A stretch of 64,000 bases of DNA from Bradyrhizobium guangdongense (GTDB lineage: Bacteria > Pseudomonadota > Alphaproteobacteria > Rhizobiales > Xanthobacteraceae): positions 1,550,001 to 1,614,000 of the forward strand of contig NZ_CP030051.1 in the NCBI RefSeq assembly GCF_004114975.1. Direction: 5' to 3'. A program made the translations under genes and the position numbers. The notes beneath the pieces are model-generated. The model searched no databases and had not been told where the DNA came from. It saw only the letters and a program-made list of their open reading frames with translations. This document shows positions 18,376 through 28,966 of the stretch, in pieces. Every line of letters starts with the position of its first letter. Positions within the stretch are counted from its first letter, which is position 1.

Positions 18376-19989
18376 TCAGCGCAACGCGGCGGTGCGCATG
18401 ACGAACGAGGTCGTCTCGATCTTGGCGGTCGCACTGCCCGAGAAGCTGTCGCAGGACAGGCCCTGCATGGGATCGTCGGTAAAGCCCATGGCGACCACGG
18501 TCTGCGGCTTCACGAAATAGCCGCGCAACGCCACCATATCGAGCTCGCCCATCAGCGTGACCGACATCGCGCGGCTGGCGCTCGGCGACAGCATCACGAT
18601 CTTGAGCCAGATGCTCTCGCCCTTGGCAGCGGACAGCCGGGTTGCAGTTGAGATCATGCCGTCGGTGCTCTTGCCGACGACCGTGTTGATCTCAGCGGCG
18701 GGCGCCTGATTGCGCGCGGTGGCCGGGCGCGCCGTGCGCGGAATCGGCGCGGAGGCGGCGACGACTTTGGTGCGATCCGGTGAGGCGGCCGGCGCGAAAG
18801 CCAGCGCCTCGAGCGCTGCGTTTGAGACGCTCGCGGTCGGTTGCGGATCGGCGGCCGCGGCAAGCGCCTGGCGCGCCTTCAACGCGGCGACCTGGGCCGG
18901 CGTCGCTTGCTGCGGCGCGGACGGAATATCATCCCAGAAGCCGCGGGCATTGATGATGTCGGAGGGGGTCTCGGGCTTGCCGGGCGCCGGCTTGTCGGCC
19001 ACAGGCGCCGGCTTCGGCTTTGGCGGCGCGGCGAGCTGCGCGTCGGCGGAGGCGAGCTGGAGCGCCGAGGCGATCTGCGGCTTGGCGCGGGGCGTCGGCA
19101 CCGGATCGGCGGACTTGACGGCGGCGGCAACCATACTGGGCGCAGCGGGCTTGGCGGCCGGGGCGGGTGCGCCCTCGTCATCCTCGTCACTGGCGGCTGC
19201 CGAAGCCGACTTGCCCTTGAACAAGGCGGCGAAGAAGCCCGGCTTACTGGCGCCATCGCCATCGCTGCGCCGCTCGATGTCCGCCTTCGCGAGCTCATAC
19301 CCTTTCAGCGGTACGCCATCGGTCGGGATATGGACCGTGCGTTCGTCGGGGAACACGCGGACGAGTTGGTCATGCGTCATGCGCGGCCAGTGCCGGACGT
19401 TGCCGGTGTCGAGATGTACAAACGGCGAACCCGAGGTCGGATAGAAGCCGACGCCGCCGCGCTGGAGGCGCAAGCCCGCGAAGCGGATCTGCTCCAGCGG
19501 CACGCCCGGAATGTAGAAATCCATCGCATGGCCGAGCATGTGCTGGCTGAAGCGCGCCACGCCCGTATGGGCAGAGCGGCGACGGAGCATGGCGTTGGTG
19601 GCGGGGGAACGATAGGAGGAGATGATCTGGATCGGCTGCTTGCCGTCGACGTCGCGATAGACTTCCCAGAGAATGTCGAACAGGTGACGGTCCATCACCG
19701 TCTCGTCCTGGGTCCGCCAGTCGCGCAGGAAGTGATTGAGCTGCTTCAGCGCGGCGTCGTCGTAACGGCCATCGCGCTTGAAGGTGACGGTGAGGTCTTC
19801 GCCGGAATGGGTGTGGTGGAACGAGAGCGTCTTGGTCTCGTTCAGCGCGGCGGCGTTATGGACTGAACCTGCGGCAGCCAGCAGCAATGCGGAAGCAAGG
19901 CCGATCCGAGATCCGACCTTCACTCCCGCATGGGACAACGACAACGCAGCGAATTGGCGTGCGAAACCAGCCAGCACGTATGAGCCCAC
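18376..19989 (-). CDS. DUF882 (peptidase M15-like) exported cell-wall protein
   Basis: This 537-residue exported protein has a hydrophobic leader (residues about 27-47) and then a DUF882 domain related to zinc D-Ala-D-Ala and LD-endopeptidases such as MepK (YcbK). Metal-site motifs are intact: SQHMLGHAMDFYI and FVHLDTGNVRHWPRM. Residues about 250-420 are Ala/Pro/Lys-rich linker and the last 100 residues form an extra domain of unknown kind (LMGELDMVALRGYFV). Family members of about 180 residues lack this extension. The start codon is GTG at 19989 with no clear ribosome site; a GTG four codons later is an alternative. It lies downstream of the L,D-transpeptidase gene on the same strand, beyond that gene's terminator. 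Confidence 0.87.
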   Translation of the reverse strand: MGSYVLAGFARQFAALSLSHAGVKVGSRIGLASALLLAAAGSVHNAAALNETKTLSFHHTHSGEDLTVTFKRDGRYDDAALKQLNHFLRDWRTQDETVMDRHLFDILWEVYRDVDGKQPIQIISSYRSPATNAMLRRRSAHTGVARFSQHMLGHAMDFYIPGVPLEQIRFAGLRLQRGGVGFYPTSGSPFVHLDTGNVRHWPRMTHDQLVRVFPDERTVHIPTDGVPLKGYELAKADIERRSDGDGASKPGFFAALFKGKSASAAASDEDDEGAPAPAAKPAAPSMVAAAVKSADPVPTPRAKPQIASALQLASADAQLAAPPKPKPAPVADKPAPGKPETPSDIINARGFWDDIPSAPQQATPAQVAALKARQALAAAADPQPTASVSNAALEALAFAPAASPDRTKVVAASAPIPRTARPATARNQAPAAEINTVVGKSTDGMISTATRLSAAKGESIWLKIVMLSPSASRAMSVTLMGELDMVALRGYFVKPQTVVAMGFTDDPMQGLSCDSFSGSATAKIETTSFVMRTAALR

Positions 19990-20190
19990 CCAGTCGACGA
20001 GCGTTCAAAATGGACTCTCCCGCCAACCCCGTTAGCGCGCGAAAGAGGATGAACGCTTTCTTAAAGCGAGAAGGTTAATTCGAGGTTGACCTTCCCGCCC
20101 CCAAACCAAGTCAGACTACAATCCTAAACGGTTGACTGTGGCAAAAAAACGCCGAGGTGGCCGGGCTCAGGAGGAGAATGGTTAACGTTA

Positions 20191-20219
20191 AACGGCCCCG
20201 TCCAGAGGAGGGGGCCGTT
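20191..20219 (-). terminator. intrinsic terminator of the L,D-transpeptidase gene
   Basis: The perfect 9-bp stem AACGGCCCC / GGGGCCGTT has an 11-base loop. Read on the minus strand it is followed by TTTAACGTTAACC. It lies just downstream of the 20251-22476 gene and probably separates it from the DUF882 gene. Confidence 0.78.
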
Positions 20220-20250
20220 GATTTCATTGCTAAAGCTGGCCGGACGGGGC

Positions 20251-22476
20251 TTAGCGGGTGAATACCCGCTGCGTCCGGCGACCGACCGGAGCGGGCGGCG
20301 GGGTCGGCGCCCCACCCCCGAACAGCCGCTCGAAGAAGTTCAGACCGGACGAGCCGCCGCCATTGTTGGCGATCGCAACGCCGTTCGGCAGGGTCGTTGC
20401 CGGGCGCGAGTAGCTCGGCTGGGAATGCGCGACGACCATTTCGAGGTCCTTGCCGCGGCCGTTCTTCAGGATGTTGATCATGGTCGCGTCGCGGCCATAG
20501 ACGTCCTTGCGGAACTGCAGCTTGCCGGCGTCGTCCACAAACGCGGTCTGGTAGGTGATGTTGACCGGAATCGGCGTGGGGAATTTCAGGTCGACTTCAC
20601 CCGAGCCGTACATGGAGCGTACGCGCTCCGGCGTGTAGTGCTCGTTCGGCATGGCGATGTTGAGCAGCACGGAGGCGTACTGATCCGGATATTGCACGCG
20701 CATGCAGCCATGGCTGAAGGCGCGCTCGTCCTTGGCGAACAGGTACTTGTCCGGTGTGTCGTGCTGATAGACCAGGAACTTGTTCGGGAAGTTGAAGCGG
20801 ATGCGGCCGAGCGCATTGGCTTCACCGGGCGGCTGCGAGATGTGCACCGAGCCGTCGCGGTTCTGCTCCAGCTTCAGGCCCATGCGCTGAAGCACGGTCG
20901 GATCCTGCTGCAGCGCCGGCAGATATTCGCCATAGACGATTGACGGCGGCACGTTCCAGGTCGGGTTGACCGTGATGTACTTCATCGTCTCGGTCAGCAG
21001 CGGGGTCGCGTGCTGGCCCGGCTTGCCGGTGACGACGCGGGTGGTCCAGACCTGCTGGCCGCGCTGCATCACCTTCAGCGTGTAGTCGGGAATGTTGAGG
21101 ATGACATAGGCATCGCCCAGCGAGGGCACGCCGAGGTCGCGCGGCAACCAGCGCCAGCGCTCCATGTTCACAAGCACGGTGTCGATCTGCTTGTCGCGCT
21201 TCGGGCTGTTCAGCGCCTTGACGGTCTTGTCGTCGAGCACGCCGGTCGCTTTCATCTCGGCGCCGTCCTGGAACTTGCGCACGGCTTCGGCGACCGTCGC
21301 GTCATAATGATCGTCGCTCGCGTTCTCGCTGATGCCGAGCTTGGCGCGCAACTGCGGCACGCGCGGATCCTGCACGACGATCTCGGCCTGCTTCTTGCCC
21401 TTGGCGGGCGTGTATTTCAGCGCCGGGCCGTCGGCAATCTCGATCACCGGGCCGTCGCCCTGGCCGCGCAGCTGCGCGAGCTTGGCCTTCAGCTCCTTGT
21501 AGAGCTTCTGCGGCGGGTTGTAGCTGTCGAGCGCTGCGGAAGCGTCGGCTGCCGTGGTCACCTTGGCGAGCACTTCGTTCGGATCGACCGGATGCTCGGG
21601 ATAGAGGATGTCGGCGCTGACCTGGGACCAGTGCATGCGGCCGCTCTGGGCCTGGCGTGCATAGTCGAGCATGCTGGCAGTGAGCTTCAGCTCGGCATCG
21701 GCGAGCGCATCGGGCGTCGTCGCAGCGGCGAAGTCAGGCACGGGATAATCCGCGGGATTGAGACCATCGGAGGCCGCATCCTTCAGCCGTGCGATCACGC
21801 CCTTGGCCGTAGCGGTCAGGGCGCCACCCTGCGTCCAGACTGGAGCGAAGTCGCGGGCGCCGTAGAATTTCTCGACGGCGGCGCGCTCGTTCTTGCGCTC
21901 GAAATGACGCGAAGTCTTGGCGCCGATGATGTCCTTGAGCTTGTCGGCGACCGGCTGGTCGGCGGCGGGAACGTTGCTCGCGGCTTTCACCGGCTCGGCG
22001 GCCGGCGCTGCTGCTGCCGCAGGAGCTGCGGGAGTGGCCGCCGGTGCTGCTGCGGTGTCAGCCTTTGCAGGCTCAGCTTTTGCAGGCTCCGATTTCGCCG
22101 GCTCTGTGGTGGCCGGCTCGTTCTTGGCCGGCTCGTTCTTGGGCGCGTCGGCTGCTGGCGTCGCGGCGACGTCGGACGGCTTGGTCTCGACCTTGACTGG
22201 GGCTGGAGCAGCTTCGGCCTTGACCGGCTCCGTGGCCGTGTCCTTCGGGGCGTCCTGCAGCGTCGCGGTGGTGTCGAGCTTGATGTCGGAGGCGGTCGGG
22301 GGCGGGACGTTGGCAGGCTCGGGGCGCGGGATCGCGGCTTCGATCGCGAGCTCGGCGGCGCTGCTGCGCGCCTGATCCTGTGCCAGCGCCGAGCCGGCGG
22401 AGACCGTGAGGAAGGTCGCTGCGACCGTCGCCAAAACACGGTCAAATCCTGCACGGTGGTTCAAACAGTCACGCAT
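20251..22476 (-). CDS. L,D-transpeptidase (YkuD domain) family protein, YcbB/LdtD-like
   Basis: This enzyme family forms 3-3 crosslinks in peptidoglycan or links lipoproteins to it. The 741-residue product has a signal peptide (VLATVAATFLTVSAGSALA), about 130 residues of Ala/Pro/Glu/Lys repeats (KNEPAKNEPATTEPAKSEPAK), a scaffold domain starting near FYGARDFAPVWTQGGALT, a peptidoglycan-binding-like segment (VAEAVRKFQDGAEMKATGVLDDKTVKAL), and a YkuD catalytic domain ending in the active-site motif FSHGCMRVQYP. This architecture matches E. coli LdtD (YcbB) plus an unusual low-complexity spacer. It has its own terminator. Confidence 0.92.
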   Translation of the reverse strand: MRDCLNHRAGFDRVLATVAATFLTVSAGSALAQDQARSSAAELAIEAAIPRPEPANVPPPTASDIKLDTTATLQDAPKDTATEPVKAEAAPAPVKVETKPSDVAATPAADAPKNEPAKNEPATTEPAKSEPAKAEPAKADTAAAPAATPAAPAAAAAPAAEPVKAASNVPAADQPVADKLKDIIGAKTSRHFERKNERAAVEKFYGARDFAPVWTQGGALTATAKGVIARLKDAASDGLNPADYPVPDFAAATTPDALADAELKLTASMLDYARQAQSGRMHWSQVSADILYPEHPVDPNEVLAKVTTAADASAALDSYNPPQKLYKELKAKLAQLRGQGDGPVIEIADGPALKYTPAKGKKQAEIVVQDPRVPQLRAKLGISENASDDHYDATVAEAVRKFQDGAEMKATGVLDDKTVKALNSPKRDKQIDTVLVNMERWRWLPRDLGVPSLGDAYVILNIPDYTLKVMQRGQQVWTTRVVTGKPGQHATPLLTETMKYITVNPTWNVPPSIVYGEYLPALQQDPTVLQRMGLKLEQNRDGSVHISQPPGEANALGRIRFNFPNKFLVYQHDTPDKYLFAKDERAFSHGCMRVQYPDQYASVLLNIAMPNEHYTPERVRSMYGSGEVDLKFPTPIPVNITYQTAFVDDAGKLQFRKDVYGRDATMINILKNGRGKDLEMVVAHSQPSYSRPATTLPNGVAIANNGGGSSGLNFFERLFGGGAPTPPPAPVGRRTQRVFTR

Positions 22477-22824
22477 TGTGTCGCACCCCTTGGGTGAACT
22501 GTCCCTCGCGGAACAGCTTTCGTTATCGCCTAATTGAGCTTGCGGCTAAACCGCGCCGGCCTCTCGGAAGTTGAACGCCTGCACGCAACGATTCATACGC
22601 AGACGATATACAGGCCCCGTTTTGGCAGCTAGCGCTAGTCCGGGAAACTCACGACAAACTGACTTCAAGACAGCGCGTTTGCAACGGATTGTGCGCCTTC
22701 GCCGCGCGCTTTTCCCGGTGTCTGTCACTTCCAGGTCACGGTCTGAGTCGCAGCCGAATTTTGCCGTAATTCAACGGCTTGCGGGTACATCGTCGCCTCG
22801 CGAGAACCTCCGTTCGCATGAGGT
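22477..22824. other. 348-base intergenic region upstream of the L,D-transpeptidase gene
   Basis: This gap contains the promoter of the 20251-22476 gene (minus strand) and the 3' flank of the sigma-54 regulator. A short palindrome, CTAGCGCTAG, lies near 22633. I see no convincing coding sequence, repeat or regulator box. Confidence 0.4.
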
Positions 22825-24321
<1,497 letters not shown>

Positions 24322-24448
24322 GGTGTTCCCCGCACGCTACTACTATCTGTCTCGAATCGGGTCACTCTGGCCGAAGCCGATTAACGCCCTCTTAAGCCTT
24401 GCTGCCCCCGTCCGCCGTCGCGACTGTTGAACACAGGTTTTCCACACG

Positions 24449-26344
24449 ATGAATTCGCGCCCCAGCTCCGCTCTTAAAAAGCCCGCCGTTCGCAAGCCAG
24501 CCACCAAGACGTCCGTCGCCAAGAAATCTGCCGTCAAGGCAAAACCCTCCGCAAAGCCTGCGAGCAAGACTGGCAAGCTTCCGGAGTGGAACCTCGCCGA
24601 TCTCTATTCCGGAATCGATGCGCCGGAAGTGGCGCGCGATCTCGAAAAGATGGATGCCGATTGCGTCGCGTTCGAGACGGATTACAAGGGCAAGCTCGCA
24701 ACAGGCACAGCAAACGGAGATGGCGGAAAATGGCTCGCCGAGGCCGTGCGACGCTATGAGGCGATCGACGACCTCGCTGGCCGCCTCGGCTCCTACGCCG
24801 GCCTCATCCACGCCGGCGACAGCGTGGACCCCAAGATTTCAAAGTTTTACGGCGATGTCTCCGAGCGGTTGACGGCGGCGTCGACGCATCTCTTGTTCTT
24901 CGCGCTCGAGCTCAACCGCATCGATGACGATCTTTTGACCCGCGCGATGCAAGCGCCCGAGCTTGCGCATTATCGTCCCTGGATCGAGGACCTCCGCAAG
25001 GAAAAGCCGTATCAGCTCGACGACAAGCTCGAGCAGCTGTTCCTGGAGAAGGCGCAGACCGGCTATTCCGCCTTCAACAGGCTGTTCGACCAGACCATCT
25101 CGAGCCTGCGTTTCAAGGTCGGCTCCAAGGAATTGGCGATCGAGCCGACGCTGAATCTCCTGCAGGACCGCGATGGCGCCAAGCGCAAGGCTGCGGCGGA
25201 AGCGCTGGCAAGGACCTTCAAGGCCAATGAGCGCACCTTTGCGCTGATCACCAACACGCTCGCCAAGGACAAGGACATCTCCGACCGCTGGCGCGGTTTC
25301 AAGGATGTCGCCGATTCCCGCCATCTCAACAACCGCGTCGAGCGCGAAGTGGTGGACGCGCTGGTCGCCTCGGTGCGGGCGGCCTATCCAAAACTGTCAC
25401 ATCGCTATTACGCGCTGAAGGCGAAGTGGTTCGGCAAGAAGCGGCTGGCCTATTGGGACCGCAATGCGCCGCTGCCCTTCGCCGCCACTGACGTCATCGG
25501 CTGGCCCGATGCGCGCAACATGGTGCTGACGGCCTATCGCGGCTTCTCCCCCAAAATGGCCGACATCGCCGAGCGCTTCTTCACCGACCGCTGGATCGAC
25601 GCCCCGGTGCGTCCGGGCAAGGCGCCGGGCGCGTTCTCGCATCCGACCACCCCGTCCGCGCACCCCTACGTGCTGATGAACTATCAGGGCAAGCCGCGCG
25701 ACGTGATGACGCTCGCGCATGAGCTCGGTCACGGCGTCCACCAGGTGCTGGCGGCGAAGAACGGCGCGCTGATGGCACCGACGCCGTTGACGCTCGCCGA
25801 GACCGCGAGCGTGTTCGGCGAGATGCTGACCTTCCGGCGGCTGCTGGCGCAGACCAAGAGCGCCAAGCAGCGCCAGGCGCTGCTCGCGGGCAAGGTCGAG
25901 GACATGATCAATACCGTGGTGCGGCAGATCGCGTTCTATTCGTTCGAGCGCGCCGTCCACACCGAGCGCAAGAACGGCGAGCTCACCGCGACGCGGCTCG
26001 GCGAGCTCTGGCTCTCGGTCCAGGGAGAGAGCTTAGGTCCCGCGATCGAGATCAAGGCAGGGTATGAGAATTATTGGATGTACATCCCGCACTTCATCCA
26101 CTCACCGTTCTACGTCTATGCCTATGCCTTCGGCGATTGCCTCGTGAACTCGCTCTATGCCGTCTACGAGAACGCGGCCGAAGGGTTCGCCGAGCGTTAT
26201 CTCGACATGCTCGCGGCCGGCGGTACCAAGCACTATTCCGAGCTGCTGCGCCCGTTCGGGCTCGACGCCAAGGACCCGAAGTTCTGGGACGGCGGCCTCA
26301 GCGTCATTGCCGGCATGATCCATGAGCTGGAGGCGATGGGCTGA
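24449..26344 (+). CDS. M3 family oligoendopeptidase (PepF-like)
   Basis: This is a cytosolic zinc metallopeptidase that trims short peptides. It has 631 residues, slightly longer than usual PepF/M3B proteins because of a Lys/Ala/Pro-rich basic tail over residues 1-45 (KKPAVRKPATKTSVAKK). The body starts at PEWNLADLYSG. The zinc motif HELGH begins at residue 424 (nt 25718-25732), followed by the third ligand region LTLAETASVFGEML. The tail is lysine-rich without a hydrophobic stretch, so it is not a signal peptide. The gene is divergent from the sigma-54 regulator and ends 99 bases before the toxin-antitoxin pair. Confidence 0.94.
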   Translation: MNSRPSSALKKPAVRKPATKTSVAKKSAVKAKPSAKPASKTGKLPEWNLADLYSGIDAPEVARDLEKMDADCVAFETDYKGKLATGTANGDGGKWLAEAVRRYEAIDDLAGRLGSYAGLIHAGDSVDPKISKFYGDVSERLTAASTHLLFFALELNRIDDDLLTRAMQAPELAHYRPWIEDLRKEKPYQLDDKLEQLFLEKAQTGYSAFNRLFDQTISSLRFKVGSKELAIEPTLNLLQDRDGAKRKAAAEALARTFKANERTFALITNTLAKDKDISDRWRGFKDVADSRHLNNRVEREVVDALVASVRAAYPKLSHRYYALKAKWFGKKRLAYWDRNAPLPFAATDVIGWPDARNMVLTAYRGFSPKMADIAERFFTDRWIDAPVRPGKAPGAFSHPTTPSAHPYVLMNYQGKPRDVMTLAHELGHGVHQVLAAKNGALMAPTPLTLAETASVFGEMLTFRRLLAQTKSAKQRQALLAGKVEDMINTVVRQIAFYSFERAVHTERKNGELTATRLGELWLSVQGESLGPAIEIKAGYENYWMYIPHFIHSPFYVYAYAFGDCLVNSLYAVYENAAEGFAERYLDMLAAGGTKHYSELLRPFGLDAKDPKFWDGGLSVIAGMIHELEAMG

Positions 26345-26400
26345 CGGCGAGCGTGCCTTATTTTTGAGCGGCGGCGTAAAACATCTGTTGAACCGACCCT

Positions 26401-26434
26401 CCGACAGCGTTATACATGTGTACAACACTGTCGG
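26401..26434. promoter_or_regulatory. 34-bp palindrome, candidate autoregulatory operator of the toxin-antitoxin operon
   Basis: The outer arms CCGACAG (26401-26407) and CTGTCGG (26428-26434) enclose an inner pair GTTaTACA / TGTAcAAC (26409-26426). Of 17 positions per half, 14 are symmetric. It lies 9 bases before the antitoxin ATG, where AbrB-type or Phd-type antitoxins normally bind to repress their own operon. The same symmetry would also allow an RNA hairpin just ahead of the ribosome site. Confidence 0.65.
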
Positions 26435-26443
26435 AGCGAGATC

Positions 26444-26668
26444 ATGAAGATCGAAATCAAAAAGATCGGCAATTCCGATGGCCTGCTGTTGCCTCGTGAA
26501 TTGATGCAGCGGCTCGATCTCAAACGCGGGCAGCAATTGCATATTGTTGAATTGCCTGGCGGCGGCTTCCAGGCACTGCCTTATGACCCGGATTTCGAGC
26601 GGACGATGGAGATCGCCGACGAGGTGATGGACAAGTATCGCGACGCGCTCGCCGCGCTTGCGAAATAG
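26444..26668 (+). CDS. AbrB/MazE-type antitoxin
   Basis: This 74-residue DNA-binding antitoxin has an N-terminal half, MKIEIKKIGNSDGLLLPRELMQRLDLKRGQQLHI, that is a clear SpoVT-AbrB swapped-hairpin domain (the K-IGNS-G-x-P motif). The C-terminal half, ERTMEIADEVMDKYRDALAALAK, is a charged helix of the kind that inserts into a toxin partner. The start follows GGAGCGAG. Fourteen bases separate it from the Doc toxin gene, so the two form one operon. It should neutralise Doc and repress through the palindrome just upstream. The usual partner of Doc is a Phd/YefM antitoxin, so the AbrB type is a variant pairing. Confidence 0.9.
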   Translation: MKIEIKKIGNSDGLLLPRELMQRLDLKRGQQLHIVELPGGGFQALPYDPDFERTMEIADEVMDKYRDALAALAK

Positions 26669-26682
26669 GGTTTGCTGCACAG

Positions 26683-27078
26683 ATGAGCGATCCCCAGGAG
26701 CCGCTGTGGATCACCTACGAGCAGGCGGTCGCAATCCACAGCCGACAGCTTCGGCGCTTTGGCGGCGCGGCAGGGCTGCGAGACGAAGACATGCTGCGCT
26801 CGGCCCTCGAGCGGCCGATCCATGAATGGCGCTATGAACAAGCGACGATGGACGAACTCGCTGGAGCATATGCATTCGGCTTGGCAAAAAACCATGCATT
26901 CGTCGACGGAAACAAGCGCCTCTCGTTTATGGCGATGATGGTCTTTCTGCGCAAGAATGCCGTGGCCTTCAGTCCCGATCCCGCGGAAGCGACAACCATC
27001 ATCCTTTCCCTCGCCGCCGGCGAAGTCAGCGAGCCGAACCTCGTCCGCTGGATCCGCGATAATCTGGATTCCAAATGA
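26683..27078 (+). CDS. doc: Doc-type Fic-domain toxin
   Basis: This 131-residue toxin belongs to the Fic/Doc fold. The P1 Doc phosphorylates EF-Tu and halts translation. The active loop HAFVDGNKR at residues 71-79 matches the Doc consensus HxFx[DN]GNKR. Upstream are the usual helices (WITYEQAVAIHSRQLRRFGG, LRDEDMLRSALERP). All catalytic residues are present, so the toxin looks functional. It follows the AbrB-type antitoxin by 14 bases. The pair sits between an M3 peptidase gene and the aa3 oxidase subunit gene, a position compatible with local insertion, although no flanking repeats were found. Confidence 0.93.
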   Translation: MSDPQEPLWITYEQAVAIHSRQLRRFGGAAGLRDEDMLRSALERPIHEWRYEQATMDELAGAYAFGLAKNHAFVDGNKRLSFMAMMVFLRKNAVAFSPDPAEATTIILSLAAGEVSEPNLVRWIRDNLDSK

Positions 27079-27174
27079 CCTGATTTGCGGGAAAACCACG
27101 CTTCCGTGCCGTTGCCCTGCTCAAATGTTTAAGGTATCCCAGCCGAAGAATTGGACTTTCGACTGGGGACATCC

Positions 27175-27327
27175 ATGGCAGATCATAGCGAAGTTGCGTA
27201 CAGCACCGCCGATGGCAACGACTACGTTGCGCACGAGCAGACCTACGAAGGCTTCATCAAGCTGGTGAAGTACGGCACCGCGTCGGTCGCCCTGATTGTG
27301 ATTCTGATGGCGATCTTCCTCACCTAA
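27175..27327 (+). CDS. aa3-type cytochrome c oxidase subunit IV (small bacterial type)
   Basis: This 50-residue single-span membrane protein matches the alphaproteobacterial subunit IV of aa3 oxidase: an N-terminal polar half MADHSEVAYSTADGNDYVAH followed by EQTYEGFIKLVKYGTASVALIVILMAIFLT. The EHxxTYxGFxxLxKxG motif and terminal helix are diagnostic. In Paracoccus the subunit packs against the oxidase core and is not essential for activity. The gene stands alone here, without ctaCDE, 143 bases upstream of the transhydrogenase operon, a common position in Rhizobiales as I recall. It was found by reading the region directly because the product is very short. Confidence 0.9.
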   Translation: MADHSEVAYSTADGNDYVAHEQTYEGFIKLVKYGTASVALIVILMAIFLT

Positions 27328-27469
27328 ATCGACTTTGGCGGCTGCCCACGCTTGCGGCGGCGGCTGCCCACAAAATTTGCAAACAAGCCGGCGGCAAAGC
27401 CGGTATGCAACGCTGCGGGAGTAACGCTACTTTTTTGTGCGTGCGCTGTCCCGCGCCGCCGGAGGACCT

Positions 27470-28597
27470 ATGAAGATCGCCGTTGCCAAGGAAATCGATC
27501 CGTCGGAGCCGCGGGTCGCGGCTTCGCCCGATACGGTGAAGAAGTTTAAGGCGCTCGGGGCCGAGATCGCCGTCGAGCCCGGCGCAGGCATCAAGTCGGG
27601 TCTGCCGGATTCCGAATTCACCGCCGTGGGCGCCACCGTCAGCGCCGATGCGCTCAAAGATGCCGACATCATCATCAAGGTGAAGCGTCCCGAGGCCTCC
27701 GAGCTCTCGCAGTACAAGCGCGGCGCGCTCGTCATCGCCATCATGGATCCCTACGGCAACGAGGCTGCGCTGAAGGCGATGGCCGATGCCGGCGTCTCCG
27801 CCTTCGCGATGGAATTGATGCCGCGCATCACCCGTGCGCAGGTGATGGACGTGCTGTCTTCGCAGGCCAATCTCGCCGGCTACCGCGCCGTGATCGAGGG
27901 CGCCGAGGCCTTCGGCCGCGCCTTTCCGATGATGATGACCGCCGCCGGTACGGTTCCGGCCGCAAAAGTATTCGTGATGGGCGTCGGCGTTGCCGGCCTG
28001 CAGGCGATCGCGACCGCGCGCCGCCTCGGCGCCGTCGTCACCGCGACCGACGTTCGCCCTGCCACCAAGGAGCAGGTGGAATCGCTCGGTGCGAAATTCC
28101 TCGCCGTCGAGGACGAGGAGTTCAAGAACGCCCAGACGGCCGGCGGCTATGCCAAGGAGATGTCGAAAGAGTACCAGGCCAAGCAGGCCGCACTCACCGC
28201 CGAGCACATCAAGAAGCAGGACATCGTGATCACCACCGCGCTGATCCCGGGCCGTCCGGCGCCGAAGCTCGTCAGTGCCGAGATGGTCAAGTCGATGAAG
28301 CCGGGCTCGGTGCTCGTCGATCTCGCCGTCGAGCGCGGCGGCAATGTCGAGGGTGCCAAAGCCGGCGAAGTCGTCGATCTCGATGGCATCAAGATCGTCG
28401 GCTACACCAATGTCGCGGGCCGCGTCGCGGCGTCGGCCTCCAGCCTGTACGCACGCAATCTGTTCTCCTTCATCGAGACCATGGTCGACAAGAAAGAGAA
28501 GAAGCTCGCCGTCAACTGGGACGACGAACTCGTCAAGGCCACCGCGCTGACCAGGGACGGCGCGGTCATCCATCCGAACTTCCAGCCGAAGGCGTAA
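27470..28597 (+). CDS. pntA: NAD(P) transhydrogenase subunit alpha part 1 (NAD-binding)
   Basis: Together with the two following genes this forms the proton-translocating transhydrogenase, which uses the proton gradient to reduce NADP+ with NADH. The 375 residues are the soluble domain I: starts MKIAVAKEIDPSEPRVAASP, contains RITRAQVMDVLSSQANLAGYRAV, the NAD-binding glycine motif GVGVAGLQAIATARRLGAVV and the substrate-contact region YAKEMSKEYQAKQ. The ATG at 27470 has GGAGG at six bases. Alpha is split into two polypeptides, the usual form in alphaproteobacteria. The pntA2 start is only 12 bases downstream. Confidence 0.96.
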   Translation: MKIAVAKEIDPSEPRVAASPDTVKKFKALGAEIAVEPGAGIKSGLPDSEFTAVGATVSADALKDADIIIKVKRPEASELSQYKRGALVIAIMDPYGNEAALKAMADAGVSAFAMELMPRITRAQVMDVLSSQANLAGYRAVIEGAEAFGRAFPMMMTAAGTVPAAKVFVMGVGVAGLQAIATARRLGAVVTATDVRPATKEQVESLGAKFLAVEDEEFKNAQTAGGYAKEMSKEYQAKQAALTAEHIKKQDIVITTALIPGRPAPKLVSAEMVKSMKPGSVLVDLAVERGGNVEGAKAGEVVDLDGIKIVGYTNVAGRVAASASSLYARNLFSFIETMVDKKEKKLAVNWDDELVKATALTRDGAVIHPNFQPKA

Positions 28598-28609
28598 GGA
28601 GAGCACGTC

Positions 28610-28927
28610 ATGGAGCATGCTGCACAGGTCGTCGACCCCTTCATCTTCCGGCTGTCGATTTTCGTCCTCGCCGTCTTCGTCGGCTATTTCGTGGTGTGGT
28701 CGGTGACCCCGGCGCTGCACACGCCGCTGATGAGCGTCACCAATGCGATCTCCTCGGTGATCGTGGTCGGCGCGCTGCTTGCCGGCGGCGTCGCCAACGT
28801 CTCGAGCGGTTCGGGATGGGCGCGCGCCTTCGGTTTCGTCGCGCTGATTTTTGCCTGCATCAACATCTTCGGCGGCTTCCTTGTCACCCAGCGCATGCTG
28901 GCGATGTACAAGAAGAAGTCGAAGTGA
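28610..28927 (+). CDS. pntA2: NAD(P) transhydrogenase subunit alpha part 2 (membrane)
   Basis: This 105-residue membrane component carries the first three to four helices of transhydrogenase domain II. Hydrophobic segments include [20 protein letters not shown], the conserved [20 protein letters not shown], and [21 protein letters not shown], which ends in a Lys-rich tail. The [11 protein letters not shown] motif is highly conserved in the family. It is located between pntA and pntB with 12 and 39 bases of spacing, and all three genes are on one strand. Confidence 0.96.
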   Translation: MEHAAQVVDPFIFRLSIFVLAVFVGYFVVWSVTPALHTPLMSVTNAISSVIVVGALLAGGVANVSSGSGWARAFGFVALIFACINIFGGFLVTQRMLAMYKKKSK

Positions 28928-28966
28928 GCGGCCACCTCGGGCTGATGGGATCAATGGGGACCTGAG

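Noticed and set aside
21010..22497. A 495-codon plus-strand frame opposite the L,D-transpeptidase gene
   Set aside because: Repetitive Arg/Gly/Leu-rich shadow of the Ala/Pro/Glu-rich region; no motif or ribosome site.
22546..22728. A 60-codon minus-strand frame upstream of the L,D-transpeptidase gene
   Set aside because: Arg-rich, no ribosome site, and it lies in the likely promoter region.
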